Positions 1 to 15,424 of a stretch of DNA of 55,547 nt are shown here, in pieces; the stretch's first letter is position 1; each line of letters begins with the position of its first letter. Below the pieces are notes generated by a model. That model was not told the origin of the DNA, did not search any database, and saw only the letters and a program-made list of their open reading frames with translations. Source of the DNA: Priapulus caudatus (lineage: Eukaryota; Priapulida; Priapulimorpha; Priapulimorphida; Priapulidae); NCBI RefSeq assembly GCF_000485595.1, contig NW_014577223.1, positions 203,741-259,287 of the forward strand, written 5' to 3'. A program made the translations under genes and the position numbers.

Positions 1-28
1 AGTAAAATGACTCATGCGTCATTTTACT
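1..28. repeat. Perfect inverted repeat, 11-bp arms
   Basis: AGTAAAATGAC and GTCATTTTACT face each other across six bases. A second small palindrome (GAGTAAAATTACTC) follows at about 30-43. The loop side creates a TGACTCA (AP-1-like) heptamer. It may be the edge of an element that starts outside the window; no flank is available to test this. Confidence 0.5.
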
Positions 29-43
29 TGAGTAAAATTACTC

Positions 44-3000
44 ACGTGTGCGCCAGGCTTTATGTTCGTGTAATCGTCCGCTTACGGGCAACAACTGTCG
101 ACGAAAGGTGGCATTTGTCAACCGCATCATGTCTGCGATGAGCGTAATGTATTAAATGTCACGCACCTCAGACCCTCCGATTCCTCCTAGGACACCCATG
201 CAAGCGATCACCAATCCCGTATACAGGAGCAACGAAACTGCCATAAAAGGAAATCAATAACAACTTAGAACGCGCTCTACTCACCTGAACACACAGCGAA
301 ACGATATTTTCAAGTCTTATCACGATAAATTAATCAGCGGATCCTGCTGAAATATACATCTATTTATAAGCACATCCGCCACGGAACCAATAATGGGTTT
401 CGTCACCAATGTCACAAATTGTTTGTCCTCGTTAAAATCACATAGTCACATCAAATCAAAGACGCAACCACGTTCACACATCACAGACCAACAATCCCCA
501 TAGTGCACGTGTAGACAGCAACGCACCACCTATTCGCACCGAGAGAAAGTGATAGTAAACGTATAAAATATGGGCCGCGTTCCCCCAGACTCGTGTTCCA
601 GTTTACTACACCGTCAGTCGTGCGTGCCGGCCCATGAACCGCAACAATCGCGCGTCAGACGCAAGCCTGCCCAGGCTACGACCATAAATCCGCGTGACTT
701 TGACTTCTGTTTTCATGGTGAGCTCTCCGCCGCCGTATACGGACGCCCGCGGCTCGCCGTCGCAACGGCGTGTCAGCGGCACCGCCCGCCGCCGTAAATA
801 TACACTCGACATTTGAATTCGGCCGAGTCTGCAATGCGATGAATGTTTACCTGTGTTATCTGCTAGAGAACGCCTGCCGTCTACACCTGCGTTGTGATAA
901 TATAATAATATACAGTAATATACGTTTTTACAGCGTAAGTTGTATCGATACATGGAAGGTTCGATGGCGGCGAAGAAGTTACTCTGATTCGCGTTAATAG
1001 ATATCCAACGCGGCAATTTTATTATGAACGAAAAAGATGCAGTGTGAAACGTGAATGCGCTTATAAAATTGTAAGGATCACAAAGAAGTAAACCTACAAT
1101 AAGCCTATGCGCAGGAAAACAGGAGGAGTAATAGAGATATGCGGGCGAGGGAAAGTAAGATGGAGAGGGATGGAGAGAAGGAGAGGGAGAGGGAGAGGGA
1201 GACGGCAAGGGAGAAAGAGGGTTGAAAAATGACGAATGAGATATAGAAAGTCTATTTGCCTTGTTTAGATCGGCAATCTCCTAACGTGTATAGTAACATA
1301 GACCCTATATGTAGTAGCGAATACTTTTCGCCCTACGCTCTACATACAATACGTTTATCCTGAGATTTAATACACGCCAAATTCCGTCTACCTTGACATC
1401 GTCAGGTTCAGCTTCGTTAAGCTAGCTAGTGGCCGTGCTGTGGAGGGCGACGGGATTTGTGAGCTTTTGTGCAGAGGTTCAACATTACATATGATTGGCA
1501 TCGGCAAATATCCTTGTAAGTAACATGGCAGACATGACTCTTATTTACATGGTTGATTTGTTCCTTGTATTCTAGTCACATGTCACATGCTCATCAGAGT
1601 GTGTATGTTATTTATTATGAAAATTTGAATGTTGATGGCGCATAGAACGTTACACAGTAACGCGGGAATTCACCGACTATACACTTATTCGAGTAAAAAG
1701 GTCATACATAAGAAGCTTTACAGAAATAATACAGGCAAAGCGATAACATTTAAAGGTTTTACAAGACGAATAGGATTTAGCCGTGGATGCCCTCGCCGTA
1801 TTTGCGTAGCATGTTTTTATTTCTGTGCGACTATATGGGGATGCGTGCGTTTGTGTACAGTAGAGTGAATCGTCATCTTTACTGAATACGCCAAAAGTAG
1901 ACAATTCCGATGACTTTCGTCTGTTTGCCGCGTAAAAAAATCTCTCACGCCGTTTCGATGTTGACGTTCCAAATTCCACGGTCTTTTCAGATGATGAGTT
2001 GTTGTTTTAAGCAAGGGGCTGCGTCAATATCAACTATATCCCATCGACGGCCAACCTATTTAAATTTCTGCACACCATGCAAAGTTAACAATAACGTACT
2101 GCACTGCATTTTAACCTATGATTAACGTTGTTTTCTCTCATTTGGTAAACTATTACATTTTGATGTGTTTGATAAATAGCATAGTTCTAAATATTATATA
2201 AATGCCATTTGAAAAGATTTACTATATACGCGAAAAGATATGTTACTTTGCCGATAGTTTATATTTCAAGCAGAGAACCCGTGCTCACGATTAGTTTGAC
2301 ATGAAAATGTTACCTACTAATTATAATGCTACTAATTATAAGATGCCCAGTTTTCTCGAATTTCCCTGTACTATGGCATTAAGAAATATTTGTATTTGCG
2401 CATAACAAGTATATCAAATTAATTTGCTGAACTTGCACATTTAAAACAGAAATAGCCTACCTACCATGCAGTAGTTTGACATGAAATAACTGTCAGTCAC
2501 TCACTTTAAATTGGAAAGATGCATTGTCTTCCTGGATATTCCCATATTATTGATTAAATAGGATGTGTTCGAAGATATTTACCGAAAGAAATAAATTTAG
2601 TTTAAATACAAATATAGAAGGCACACACGCACGCGTAGTTTAATATGAAAATTGCTTATTCGGGTGTATTTTTATTAATAATTATAAGATGACCATGCTT
2701 CTCAAATTATTCTATACTTACAGCGTAAAGATAGATTTTCGTTTTCGCATACTCAGTATATGCGAAACTGAAAAATCATTTTGCTAAAATTACATATTTA
2801 TCATAGAGATCACACACTCTGTGTCATAGAGAGTTTCGCTGTGATAATGTTTAGCCTAATGCTTATATGTTTATCCTATAAGGACATATACAATGCTAAT
2901 CTTCATAAGAAGCTCGGTCATGCGGAATTTTCCTATATTGTAGTATCGGGGAGGTTTGTGTTTGAACATGCTCAGTATATGCCCAAATAAATTTTTAAAG

Positions 3001-3790
3001 AATTATGCCTGTAAAGTAGCGAGGACACACACATACGCATGCACGCACGCCCCCACGCACGCACGCACGCACGCAAACACGGCCTCCTGCACGCACGCAC
3101 ATACACGCGCGCGCCCTCGCGTGTACGTGTGTGAATATGTGCATATATATATATATATACATATATATGAACAATAACTATATGCTTGAAATTTCTCTTG
3201 GGTAGTTTTTAAACTCTTAGTATAGCTCGGTCTGTTACCTGGCAGCGGTGTAATGTGGTACACTAGTTCGCCATGTGCGTTGCAACGCTCACTTTCTACA
3301 AACTTCGCGTGTCTTTGTATTCGCTGGCGGGCATATACCATCGCGTGCATCTATTGTCTCCCAGCCGCAGGAAACGCCTTTTAATATTCAACTAGTCGAC
3401 CACCGCCGCGTTCTCTAACGCAACATTAATGAGGTCGATCATACACACGAGTTCTCGCGTGCGCGAGAACCGAAACATTTACGCGATGACTAAACACGAC
3501 GTCATTAAAGATCAATCCGATTATCATTCGCATGTGAATCTCAGTTACATTATGCGCGCCGGGGCATTTATTAAATCAAAAGTATGTCGCATAAAATAAC
3601 AAAGCTAAAACATTATTTAAATATTTGCGAAAATATTTTAGCCGACACAATATTTTTACTGTAGTCGTAAACAACGCTGCGTAATTTTTAGAATTTTTGT
3701 GAGGTTTGAAGTGAACAATATCATAACAATCACAATTCTACAATCGTTAACAAACGACTAAGGAAAAAACCATTCGATTATAATAATCAT
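44..3790. other. Gene-poor stretch, no supported gene
   Basis: No conserved protein segment or coherent exon set is visible. A locally GC- and CpG-rich patch at about 560-800 could be a promoter or first exon of a gene lying outside, but its open frames on both strands look non-specific. A GA-rich tract lies at about 1155-1205, and (ACGC)n and (AT)n runs at 3029-3170. The rest is AT-rich unique sequence. Confidence 0.5.
3029..3170. repeat. (ACGC)n / (AT)n microsatellite
   Basis: Alternating ACGC/ACAC units with a short interruption pass into a (GT) and then an (AT) run at 3145-3170. Long His/Thr/Ala or Cys/Val open frames here are artefacts of the repeat. Confidence 0.9.
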
Positions 3791-4059
3791 TCTAGCTAGC
3801 TGTTGCCTCATTCTCCAAATTTGGCTATCCTATTTTGTGAAGAATGTATAACGATGGCTCGAGGGAATAGAATATATCTATCCACAGTATGGGGTTGCTA
3901 GATATTGATATAGGCATAGATATAGGACATACGTACAAACGCACACATCCCTTTGATTTATAAACGAAAGCGTTATTATTTTCGGTTATTCTCCACGCTG
4001 TATTGTGTGTCACAATTTCAACACGTCCAGAACAACCTGAAAATAGATAAATAATCTAG

Positions 4060-7409
<3,350 letters not shown>

Positions 7410-7519
7410 ATCTTTAAAACAATGTTTCGCACTTTTCAGTTCTTTATTGTTACCACTGAATGATCGGGAAATGTGCTCGTTGTGTTCTCGGGGTTCGATT
7501 GCTTGTCTTCACGAAACAC

Positions 7520-7528
7520 TATATAAAC
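7520..7528 (-). promoter_or_regulatory. TATA-like box of the coiled-coil gene
   Basis: On the minus strand TTTATATAG lies about 110 bp before the start codon at 7409. Transcription would then begin near 7490 with a short leader. This is inferred from position only. Confidence 0.35.
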
Positions 7529-7529
7529 G

Positions 7530-8305
7530 CAACTGCTAACTACACTAGGGTAACCCGTGTGTATGAACTTGTACACGGGCTAGTTAATTAAAGGTTAGAA
7601 TATCATATTTTAGAACAGTTTGTTTACCACGCAGCTTTGTGACAACACAATAACATTACATTGTCGACATTGTAGTTAGACGATAGTTTTAATACACTAA
7701 AAATGACAATAAAGCATATATTATGCAGTAGTATTTAGAGTTGTATTATTTGCTGCTCACGATTAAACTGTTGCGCATCAATATAAATAAATAAATAAAT
7801 GAATAAATAAATAAATAAATAAATATATCTATATCTATATATATATATATATAGATATATAGATATACGATATATTCCAATATATACATTATACAACTGT
7901 ATATATCCATGGTTTGTTTAACCAACAGACTGACTATAGGACAGTTCTATCTTTCGGTGGCACGTTTAGAGTGTTTAACATTCCATGTCTCTACTTCAGC
8001 GCAGTCTTTCTTAAGTGTAATGTTCAACGTTTTACAGTTTAATGTGGTATGTAATGCGGTCCGCCCAACCGTACTCGCTTTATAGATAGCTATAGCTCAT
8101 ATATTGATTCTTTCGCTGTGCGACAGCTGCGGATTAGTCGCCGCATATCCGACATTGCATTCAGGGTATACACGGTGTATACCTGTGCTTGTCTCGCGCG
8201 ATATGCAGGTGCATAATCTCACGACATCTTCACTATGGTTTCCGACTTCATTGTATCGCGCAGGCACTGTTGAATATCGTACACCATACACACACGTGCG
8301 CACGC

Positions 8306-8346
<41 letters not shown>

Positions 8347-8960
8347 CACAGACACACATACACACACGCACACACACGCACACAAAAATATATACATATA
8401 TATATATACTTAGTAAAAACACACGGACACCCATGAAGAGATAAAATAAATTCAAAAATAGAAATAGGTGTCAAAATTTTATTACGCGATATAATTTTAT
8501 ATAATATTATACACTTATATGCTTTGCACAATAGCGGGTAAAGGGTTTATACGCAGCACGACCACAAGTAGGTTAAGCACGAAGCATCACTGCGCATACT
8601 CCTGCGCAACATGCACAACCCTTCAACGAGATGCAGGCAGCTGAATCGGCAGTCGACACTAATGGTTGACACTGAATTGATGTGCACCAACCAACCGCTT
8701 GTTCTGCGTTCATTTCAGAATGAATTGCTACTAACTAGTATCGTGTGAAAATAAAACAAGATTCATCACAAGGAACGAGAGCCGGACAGGTAAATAACTT
8801 GGACGTACACACCTGCATAACCTCTATAAAAGTTAGGCAATCGGCTCATTAAGCTAAATAACGTGTATATATAACTGCTGTTATATTAATATGCTCTATT
8901 ACTAGATAATATTATTATTGCCAATGCTTAATTTATGTTATATTAATGGTGCCGTAATAA
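7530..8960. other. Intergenic region with (AAAT)n, (AT)n and (ACGC)n repeats
   Basis: (AAAT)n and (AT)n/(GATA) runs lie at about 7781-7870, and (ACGC)n/(CA)n/(AT)n at 8296-8410. A TTTCAG acceptor-like and a GACAG|GTAAAT donor-like pair bracket 8719-8790. That piece has early stops and could at most be an untranslated leader exon of the plus-strand gene that follows. Nothing else is recognised. Confidence 0.45.
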
Positions 8961-9064
8961 GTCTCGAGTGAATCGTGATAACAGTTGCAGTTATTTGAGC
9001 ATAAATGAAGAAACTGAACAGAAGGAACAAATTGACAAAGCACCACTTTTTGCAATTATTACAG

Positions 9065-9407
9065 GAAGCTGGAGGCGCACGCACGAGAGAAGCCAACCTC
9101 GTCGGGAGAATCAACCTCGTCGGGGGAGGCAACGTCAGCAAACGCTAACGACAAAAGCGGAAGCATTAAGACCGAGTCAATTGATCTTTCCCCGCTTCTA
9201 TCCGACGCCCATCAACTTACGGCCTGAGGACCGCGCCCCTGCCAGATGTCGAAATACACGGTAAAGGTGCCGCCGGCAGGCTGGGGTGAGCCCACTATAG
9301 ACGCCAAGCGTGTATCGCATGAGTTCTCGTCAGCAGAACATGATGGGTACGTGTCTAAGACTCCTCATCGCAACCTAGGCGGGCGCATTCACATCGACTA
9401 CTGGTGA
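9065..9407 (+). CDS. Probable exon(s) of an unidentified plus-strand gene
   Basis: After a good TTATTACAG acceptor one frame reads KLEAHAREKPTSSGESTSSG and continues Ser/Thr-rich for 53 residues to an in-frame TGA. The same frame re-opens seven codons later at an ATG (9246) and reads MSKYTVKVPPAGWGEP through to IHIDYW at 9403-9405. There it meets either a GTGAGT donor after TG or the stop TGG TGA. So this is a leader plus a start at 9246, two exons of different transcripts, or one exon with a stop from sequence error. The codon pattern is protein-like but I do not recognise the family. Confidence 0.4.
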
Positions 9408-11196
9408 GTTTTGAATTTAGACAGCAGCAGCTATACTCGCACGCACGCACGCACGCCCACATGTGGACATACACGCGCGAACCCATTCACTCTAATTTTA
9501 AACTTTATATGGTTAAAGACGAGATGTTTGTGGCAGAATCGCAATGTGAGATCAATGACGACTGGGATTGATCGCGTAACGTTGCATCTTGTTGCGTCAT
9601 CTAGTATTCGCTGACCATGATATCATTGCCATGTACCGCGGCGGAAGCACACATATGTGCGAGTAAATATTGACTAGCAGAGTCTACAAAGAAGCGTGTT
9701 GAACTTTGGATATATAGCTCTCGATAGCCACGATCACTCAGTGTGCGATTAATAGGAAAGGTAAATATGTTCGGTTTTCTTTGGAAGGTCGGGTAACAGA
9801 TCATGCTGTCAATGCCTGGTAACCGATAAGCATCAGAAGCCAGTAGGCACAAATTTGTCCACTTCTAGACAGCTGCATCAGTTGAGTAAATGTGATTATG
9901 GGCATCCTATGACGAGGTGTTTTGTTTTCGGGGTTCACGTGAAGAATGGTGCGTTGCGGATAGCTTCCAAATAGCGCGTCACGGTACTAATGTACTAACT
10001 ACGAATGTAGACGAGCTATCTCTGACATAGTTTGATGTTTTCTATGATCCGATAGTATTTGTTATATATATTACTTAACTAATATAGTATATGTATTAAA
10101 TACTATATGTATAAAATAACCAATAAAGTTTATTGCGAGGTTTAATTACAGTCTCCTTCAGTTGCAGTAGCGTCTCATAGTAACATTTGATAGATGCGTC
10201 ATAAAAATTTCATTTGTAACTTACTTCGCAACACATGTTTGTGACAATGTAGGGATTGGCGTCTATGAAGTGCTATAATAATTTATAATATATAATAGGT
10301 TCCGTTAGTGCAACGTTATAGGGCCAAGTGTTATAGTACAACTGAAATCCAACGTTGCCGTGGCCGTTAGTGTTGTCAGTAATAATTAAACAGGTTATAT
10401 ATATATTATCATATATTATCAAAATTGATTTTTGCTCACTCGTAATAAGCGAGTTCGTAGTTAGCCAAGGGGTTGTGTGACGTCACAGGTCACCGGGTCA
10501 TTTGTGACAAAAATCGGTGAAATCTCAAGTGCGGCGTGCGCTCTCGGTTCAGTACGTATATGTACATGTATTCAGTGTACGTGCACACGCACGTGTACGT
10601 ACACACGCACGCACGCACGCACGTGTAACTCCACACGCACGCAGGCACGTGTATGTGCACACGCACGCAGGCACGTGTACGTGCACACGCACGCACGCAC
10701 GTGTACGTGCACACGCACGCACGTGTACGTGCACATGCACGCACGCGTACGTGCGCACGCGAAGACTGTAGCATTACAACGACACAGGTGCATGCGTATG
10801 TGTACTGTGCAGTCGAAATACGAAATGTTTTTCACAAATGACCTAACCCGGAAGAATTCGTGGCAAAGTTCGTGCATGCGCAGACTGTAATTACGAACTC
10901 GCTTACTTATCGAGATAAGTATCACAGGTTAAAACAATTCTAACGTCCCTAATGTCCTCCATCGCATAACTTCTATTTCTATTTTTAACATAACATAATT
11001 TCTGCTCACACGCTGATACGTATGCACTCATTTTAAAGGTTCGTAAATAAATTGTTCTATATAATGGCGGCATGTTTCCTCCAAAATAATTCAATGTACG
11101 ATTTTGAATTTTCCTACATCTATACAAACGATTAAGCCTAGTTATCGTCATCGTTTTCATCGATTAATATCTATTCCGATGTCTCAATATTGCAGA
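9408..11196. other. Intron or intergenic sequence, no supported exon
   Basis: It contains the CACGTG-rich alternating repeat at 10566-10770 and AT-rich sequence. Short open frames exist on both strands (for example minus 9852-9601) but none connects by splice phase to the flanking exon candidates. Confidence 0.4.
10566..10770. repeat. Alternating purine-pyrimidine minisatellite with repeated CACGTG
   Basis: About 200 bp of CACGTGTACGTGCACACGCA-type units of roughly 25-30 bp. Around six CACGTG hexamers recur in register. Nearly every step alternates purine and pyrimidine, the sequence class able to form Z-DNA. Open frames in all directions are artefacts. Confidence 0.85.
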
Positions 11197-11215
11197 TATG
11201 TCTGACCAGAACACG

Positions 11216-11297
11216 GCCAAGTCTTTACGGAGCTAAAAATCTTGCTAAAGGAGAGCATACCAAGTCTTCTTATATCCAGCTCCTATGGGGAAAAAGG
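11216..11297 (+). CDS. Candidate internal exon of unidentified plus-strand gene
   Basis: After a GACCAG acceptor the frame reads HGQVFTELKILLKESIPSLL and ends at AAAAAG|GTAACT in phase 1. That phase matches the next exon at 11522. It cannot be joined directly to the donor at 9403, because the junction codon becomes TGA, so a further exon is missing or the upstream piece belongs to another transcript. Confidence 0.4.
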
Positions 11298-11414
11298 TAA
11301 CTCAAATGATTTATCTATTAGAACGCTTTAACAGTAGACCGTTGAGCATTTTTATGTCACACTATGAGCGATATGTCTTTACGTTTGCATTATTAATTAT
11401 TTTATATTTTTGAA

Positions 11415-11434
11415 TACACACACACACATACACA

Positions 11435-11468
<34 letters not shown>
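11415..11468. repeat. (CA)n microsatellite
   Basis: A simple (CA)n run with a few TA interruptions, lying in the short intron between the two plus-strand exon candidates. Confidence 0.95.
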
Positions 11469-11521
11469 TCACAACAGCAACATTATGTATATATTATTGA
11501 TTATATTTATAATTTATCTAG

Positions 11522-11622
11522 GTTCTGTTTTTCGAAGTGAGCTTGAACAATCAGTTGATCTACCTCCAGACTGGAAACTCAAACAATGGGTGATCTATCA
11601 ACAGTACGTGGAATTAGCATAA
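11522..11622 (+). CDS. Candidate terminal exon of unidentified plus-strand gene
   Basis: After an ATCTAG acceptor, phase 1 in, the frame reads SVFRSELEQSVDLPPDWKLK and then QWVIYQQYVELA, followed by TAA. The Trp-rich, Pro-Pro-Asp-Trp composition looks like genuine protein. Together with the exon at 11216 it gives a C-terminus of about 60 residues. Family not recognised. Confidence 0.5.
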
Positions 11623-12241
11623 ACTAGAGTATAGAACGCTTTAAGTAATTTGATATAATAATTTTTAAGTAGAAGTAAAAACATTTATTTAAGTAAAATT
11701 TAAGCAAGGTGCGTTTAGAGTAATGTGATGTGTATTTATTATCTATTCAAGATATCAATCAGATGTTCCAAGTGATTTTTCATCCATTTTTGCGATTGGT
11801 ACCGACCGAATTAACTGATCAGATTTGTAAATTCCGGCTAAATGCACAGGGAAATTAGGGTATAGAGATTGTATGAAATTAACATGAGCTATTAATTCCA
11901 ATAGTCGACCGACGTGATTAAAATATTAGCATGCTGAGCAGATACTCGTCCCCCGCAAGAGCCGAACATGCACCAATCCTGTAAACGCACCTCATGTGGA
12001 CATAGTAGCCTACATTCCAGGTGGCTGTTATCAGAAATATATATAGTCGTAATATAAAGTCCTATCTGTTTACTTTTTTCTACGTGTTATAATAGTACTA
12101 ATAATCATCGTAGAGCAACCGATGTTTCTGATAAAGAGTGCGCTTGTAGTATTGCGGTATTGTCTCTGCATGGTAAGTTGGTTGTCGCAAGCGCACGTCT
12201 CAACTAACATGCGCACAATTAATAAATGATATGTGAGCATA

Positions 12242-12338
12242 ATCAGGAGTGAATAAATAATAGATTCTATTATTTGTAATGATAATGATAATTATAATTA
12301 ATGAATTGATAGATTCTATTATATTTCACTCCTGCGAT
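12242..12338. mobile_element. Small inverted-repeat element, ATCAGGAGTG family
   Basis: The ends are ATCAGGAGTGAATAAATAAT and, inverted, a matching ATTATATTTCACTCCTGCGAT. The same terminal sequence recurs at 13489-13543, 41708-41752 and 52101-52145, so this is a family and not a chance hairpin. Confidence 0.6.
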
Positions 12339-13014
12339 AATGAAAAAATTTCACGGGAGCGATTTGCAGCTTAACACTACTAAACGGCATGTATAACGGC
12401 AAAGTCATTTATTACTCAACTTAAGTTTATGTTTGTATTTGTTAGCGTGCAAGCAGTTCCACACATAATAAACGTATAAGTTAACTGCAAACCCATCAAT
12501 CCATTAGGCTTAAAAGTAATGTCCAGTTAATCTACTGCCAGAAATATCCCAACGCAGGCTATGATAAATGCGGTCGCAGTTATGCGAACTGAATGTCGTG
12601 AAGACTAGATAAAGTTCGCCATACTGATCTGAAAAAAGTAATATGTTGTACCTTCGTCTTCCGCAACACATACGAGAAAAACCTCCATCTTTCACGTGAG
12701 CAGTGGGGGTTGTCTTCTTGAGAAAAATTGACGAATATCTGGCTGAAAGGTTTGATCCAAAGCACGCTGTCTGAATCCTCTGCCAGCAACACAGACCTGT
12801 CCAGCGTGAAGCAGTGGGTGACCAAACGATGTTATTGCAGACGTATACATATATTAGGCGAATTAATTACTTTATAGCAACAGTGTCATGCAAGCCTGTT
12901 CGTCTATATACACCGCCGCGTTGACGCCACGAAAGCATGCACGCACCCTTGCTGACGTTTGCCTTGTTCGCTATGCTGTGCGCGCGACGCACATATGAGC
13001 GCCGACCGCACATA

Positions 13015-13196
13015 CAGGGGCGTGTACAGGAATTTTGACCGGGGGGGGAGGTCCTAATAACCGTAACCCAAAGCTTGCGAGCTACCGCGAAAGGGGGGGT
13101 CTCGGGGAAAATTTTGAATCTAGACCCCCCTTATATGCTTTTTCTGCGCGAGCAGGGGGGTCCGGACCCCTGGACCCCGCCCTCGTACACGCCCTG
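13015..13196. mobile_element. 182-bp MITE with CAGGGGCGTGTAC ends
   Basis: Left end CAGGGGCGTGTAC and right end GTACACGCCCTG are inverted copies with one indel. Identical ACATA flanks at 13010-13014 and 13197-13201 are consistent with a target-site duplication. The interior is G/C-run-rich with an AAAATTTTG block, typical of short non-autonomous DNA elements. The CAGGGGCG-type end suggests hAT-like ancestry, but a 5-bp duplication would be short for hAT. Confidence 0.65.
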
Positions 13197-13230
13197 ACAT
13201 ATGTCCTAGGCGCGAGACCGCCATTACTAG

Positions 13231-13310
13231 TAGGCGCGGACGCACATATGTAGGCGTGGACGCACATATGTAGGCGCGGACGCACATATGTAGGCGTGGA
13301 CGCACATATG
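13231..13310. repeat. 20-bp tandem repeat, four units
   Basis: The unit TAGGCGCGGACGCACATATG (one C/T variant) occurs four times and is followed by (TACG)n. Diverged copies also flank the MITE at 13015-13196, so the MITE sits inside the array. Confidence 0.9.
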
Positions 13311-13488
13311 TACGTACGTACGTACGCGTAGGCTGAGTGGGGACGAACAATTGAGTCCCCCACCAAACAGTCGCCAGGCACCGTAACTATACGCACCAGC
13401 GTATGCGTTCCTATCATGTATACTATAGTTTTGATGTGACATGATAAATATATGTGACATGTCTATCAATTATGTTACTCATAATATT

Positions 13489-13543
13489 ATCAGGAGTGTA
13501 TAATATAGTCTAATACAGAGAGCCTATATTATACACTACTGAT
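13489..13543. mobile_element. Small inverted-repeat element, ATCAGGAGTG family
   Basis: ATCAGGAGTGTATAATATAG faces CTATATTATACACTACTGAT across about 15 bp, a nearly perfect 55-bp hairpin. It shares its ends with the element at 12242. Confidence 0.65.
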
Positions 13544-15293
13544 ATGATCAAGCTATAGCGTATGTATAAATTGATAAATAAACATTTTCTATGTGAAGTT
13601 TCACGTGGAGAGCTGGCCTTTGCACGTATTCATTTTAGGCTGAACTATAATTTTTCACTTGAATTATGCACGGTGTCAGGGCATTGCCAGTTTTTGTGAG
13701 AAATACAAAAAACCGAGACGTATATTTAAGACAAAATGTTGAAAAACATAAAATGTTTTTTTAATAATAATTCACACATCGAAACGCAGAAACCACAGCA
13801 GACAAATGAGCACTAACAGTCCGCATGTGCTAGAATTACAAAACATTTTACATAATCTATAAAATCTTAATTGCTACGTGTATTTCCACGTATTACCTCA
13901 ACGATCTTTATTTACATTGCATTTAATATTAAAGCTACACTAACCAGTTAATAATAAATTAGCAAAATTAACAACTTATTCTCAGTATATAAAAATAGCA
14001 GTGGCTGTATGACAGCAATTAGCTACTATCTATAAAACGTACTAGTTTGTTGTAACTGGCTGTCCACTTTGTTACTGCAGTATAAAATACTGCCCTGGTT
14101 TTTGCAGAGTAAATGGGTGCCGCAGCACAAGCCTAATTAATGTGGAGCTCAAGTTTAATAACAGTGCATCCTCAATTCCGAGTGCAAAACCCAGCAAGGA
14201 TTTTATAATCCTTTTATTAGAATCACATTCACTGTGACATTCAAAGCTGTGCTCCACACTCACAAAATATGAGGAAACCCATTGCCTTAACCGGGTTATC
14301 CGTACAGTCAGAAAACTACAAGATAATTTATGGATAGCCTAGCTTAACACACAAACATCACGCCAGTAACATTGTAGTTATTCTGCGTATTATACTTCTT
14401 CTTACTCAATGTTGTGTTCACTATTCAGTATTTGTAAGTACACCATTTTGTTAATATAGCTCAAGCAACGCATAAATAATTATTCAAAGACATACCGCTA
14501 AAACAAACCCAAAACGTAGCCAGCCGTAGTCAACATATGTAGCAATAATATTAACTATAAACGTTAACTATATATGTTAATCTGAAAAGTAGCTGCACGA
14601 TAATTGACTTTACCACCACTAGGCAATAGTGCACAAATCACATAGATAAAGTTTATCCCCAAAACATTGAGAAGTCTAACCAGTGAATGTACTTACATAC
14701 TGATTTTACATATATATAATTATGTAGTAAACACCTTCTGGTCTACGCCTAGTATATCGTTACTAATAACGTTCACCTTTGTTATACTGTAAATTTTGTG
14801 AGCTTACTTCTCCATACTGAAAATATAAATACAAGGATAATTGAACTTTCTGAATCTCGTTATATATTCTACACATAATTGAGTTTGATAATTGTGAGTA
14901 TTGATAAAAAACTACCAATGCTTCTAAGTAGCTGTCACTAGGTCTAGTGGATGTACCCAATGTCTAGGTCAATAAGTCACCGGTGAAAAGGCACTAGGTA
15001 CACAGAGTAGATATCATTCAGTCATTATCTGTGTACTGGTATTATCACAGGAGACGATCTCAATTATTTTGGCGGTCTGTATCATCCATATATCCCACAG
15101 CTATGAATGTCTTTTGCCTCCTCTGACCTCGTTGGTTCACTTTCAACACTAATATCTCGCACTCATCTGCCATCGCTAGTCTATCTCTATTCCTCAATCT
15201 CATAATACAGCTGCTTCCTGGACTCCTTATTCACACACTGTGCTGCACTGATGGACCTCTAAATTGCATCACAGTAGACAATGTTGTGAACCA

Positions 15294-15424
15294 CTATGAT
15301 TTTTTATCGATTTCACTAGTCTGTGTTGATGGCACATGCTGTGTATTGAACAGCTGGTGATTTGATAACGATACTGGCACTGGGATAGTGATGTAGTGCT
15401 GCGCCTGCTGACCAGTGGTGCCAC
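15294..15424 (-). CDS. SRF: SRF exon 7: C-terminus
   Basis: Reads GTTGQQAQHYITIPVPVSLS and ends EIDKKS with stop TAG. 43 codons including the stop; phase matches exon 6. A possible AATAAA signal on this strand lies about 1.1 kb further (14218-14213), which would give a long 3-prime untranslated region; this is uncertain. Confidence 0.75.

Larger units (their letters stand above)
11640..15290. other. Intergenic region between the plus-strand gene and SRF
   Basis: It contains two small inverted-repeat elements (12242, 13489), a 182-bp MITE (13015) and a 20-bp tandem array (13231). The 3-prime untranslated region of SRF should begin at its right edge. Minus-strand open frames at 12510-12825 have donor-like ends but do not form a coherent gene. 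The remainder is AT-rich and unremarkable. Confidence 0.5.

Noticed and set aside
606-1208. 200-codon minus frame, Ser/Pro-rich at its start
   Set aside because: Its N-terminus is a GGGAGA repeat and the rest shows no conserved feature. The CpG-rich patch at 560-800 may be regulatory.
9601-9852. 83-codon minus frame that looks fairly protein-like
   Set aside because: No splice partners, no recognisable domain and no upstream signals; it opposes the plus-strand exon candidates.
12510-12825. Minus frames with donor-like GAAG|GTACAA, faintly WD-repeat-like (LLFSDQYGELYLV)
   Set aside because: The WD-like frame and the donor-bounded frame disagree, and no further repeats were found.
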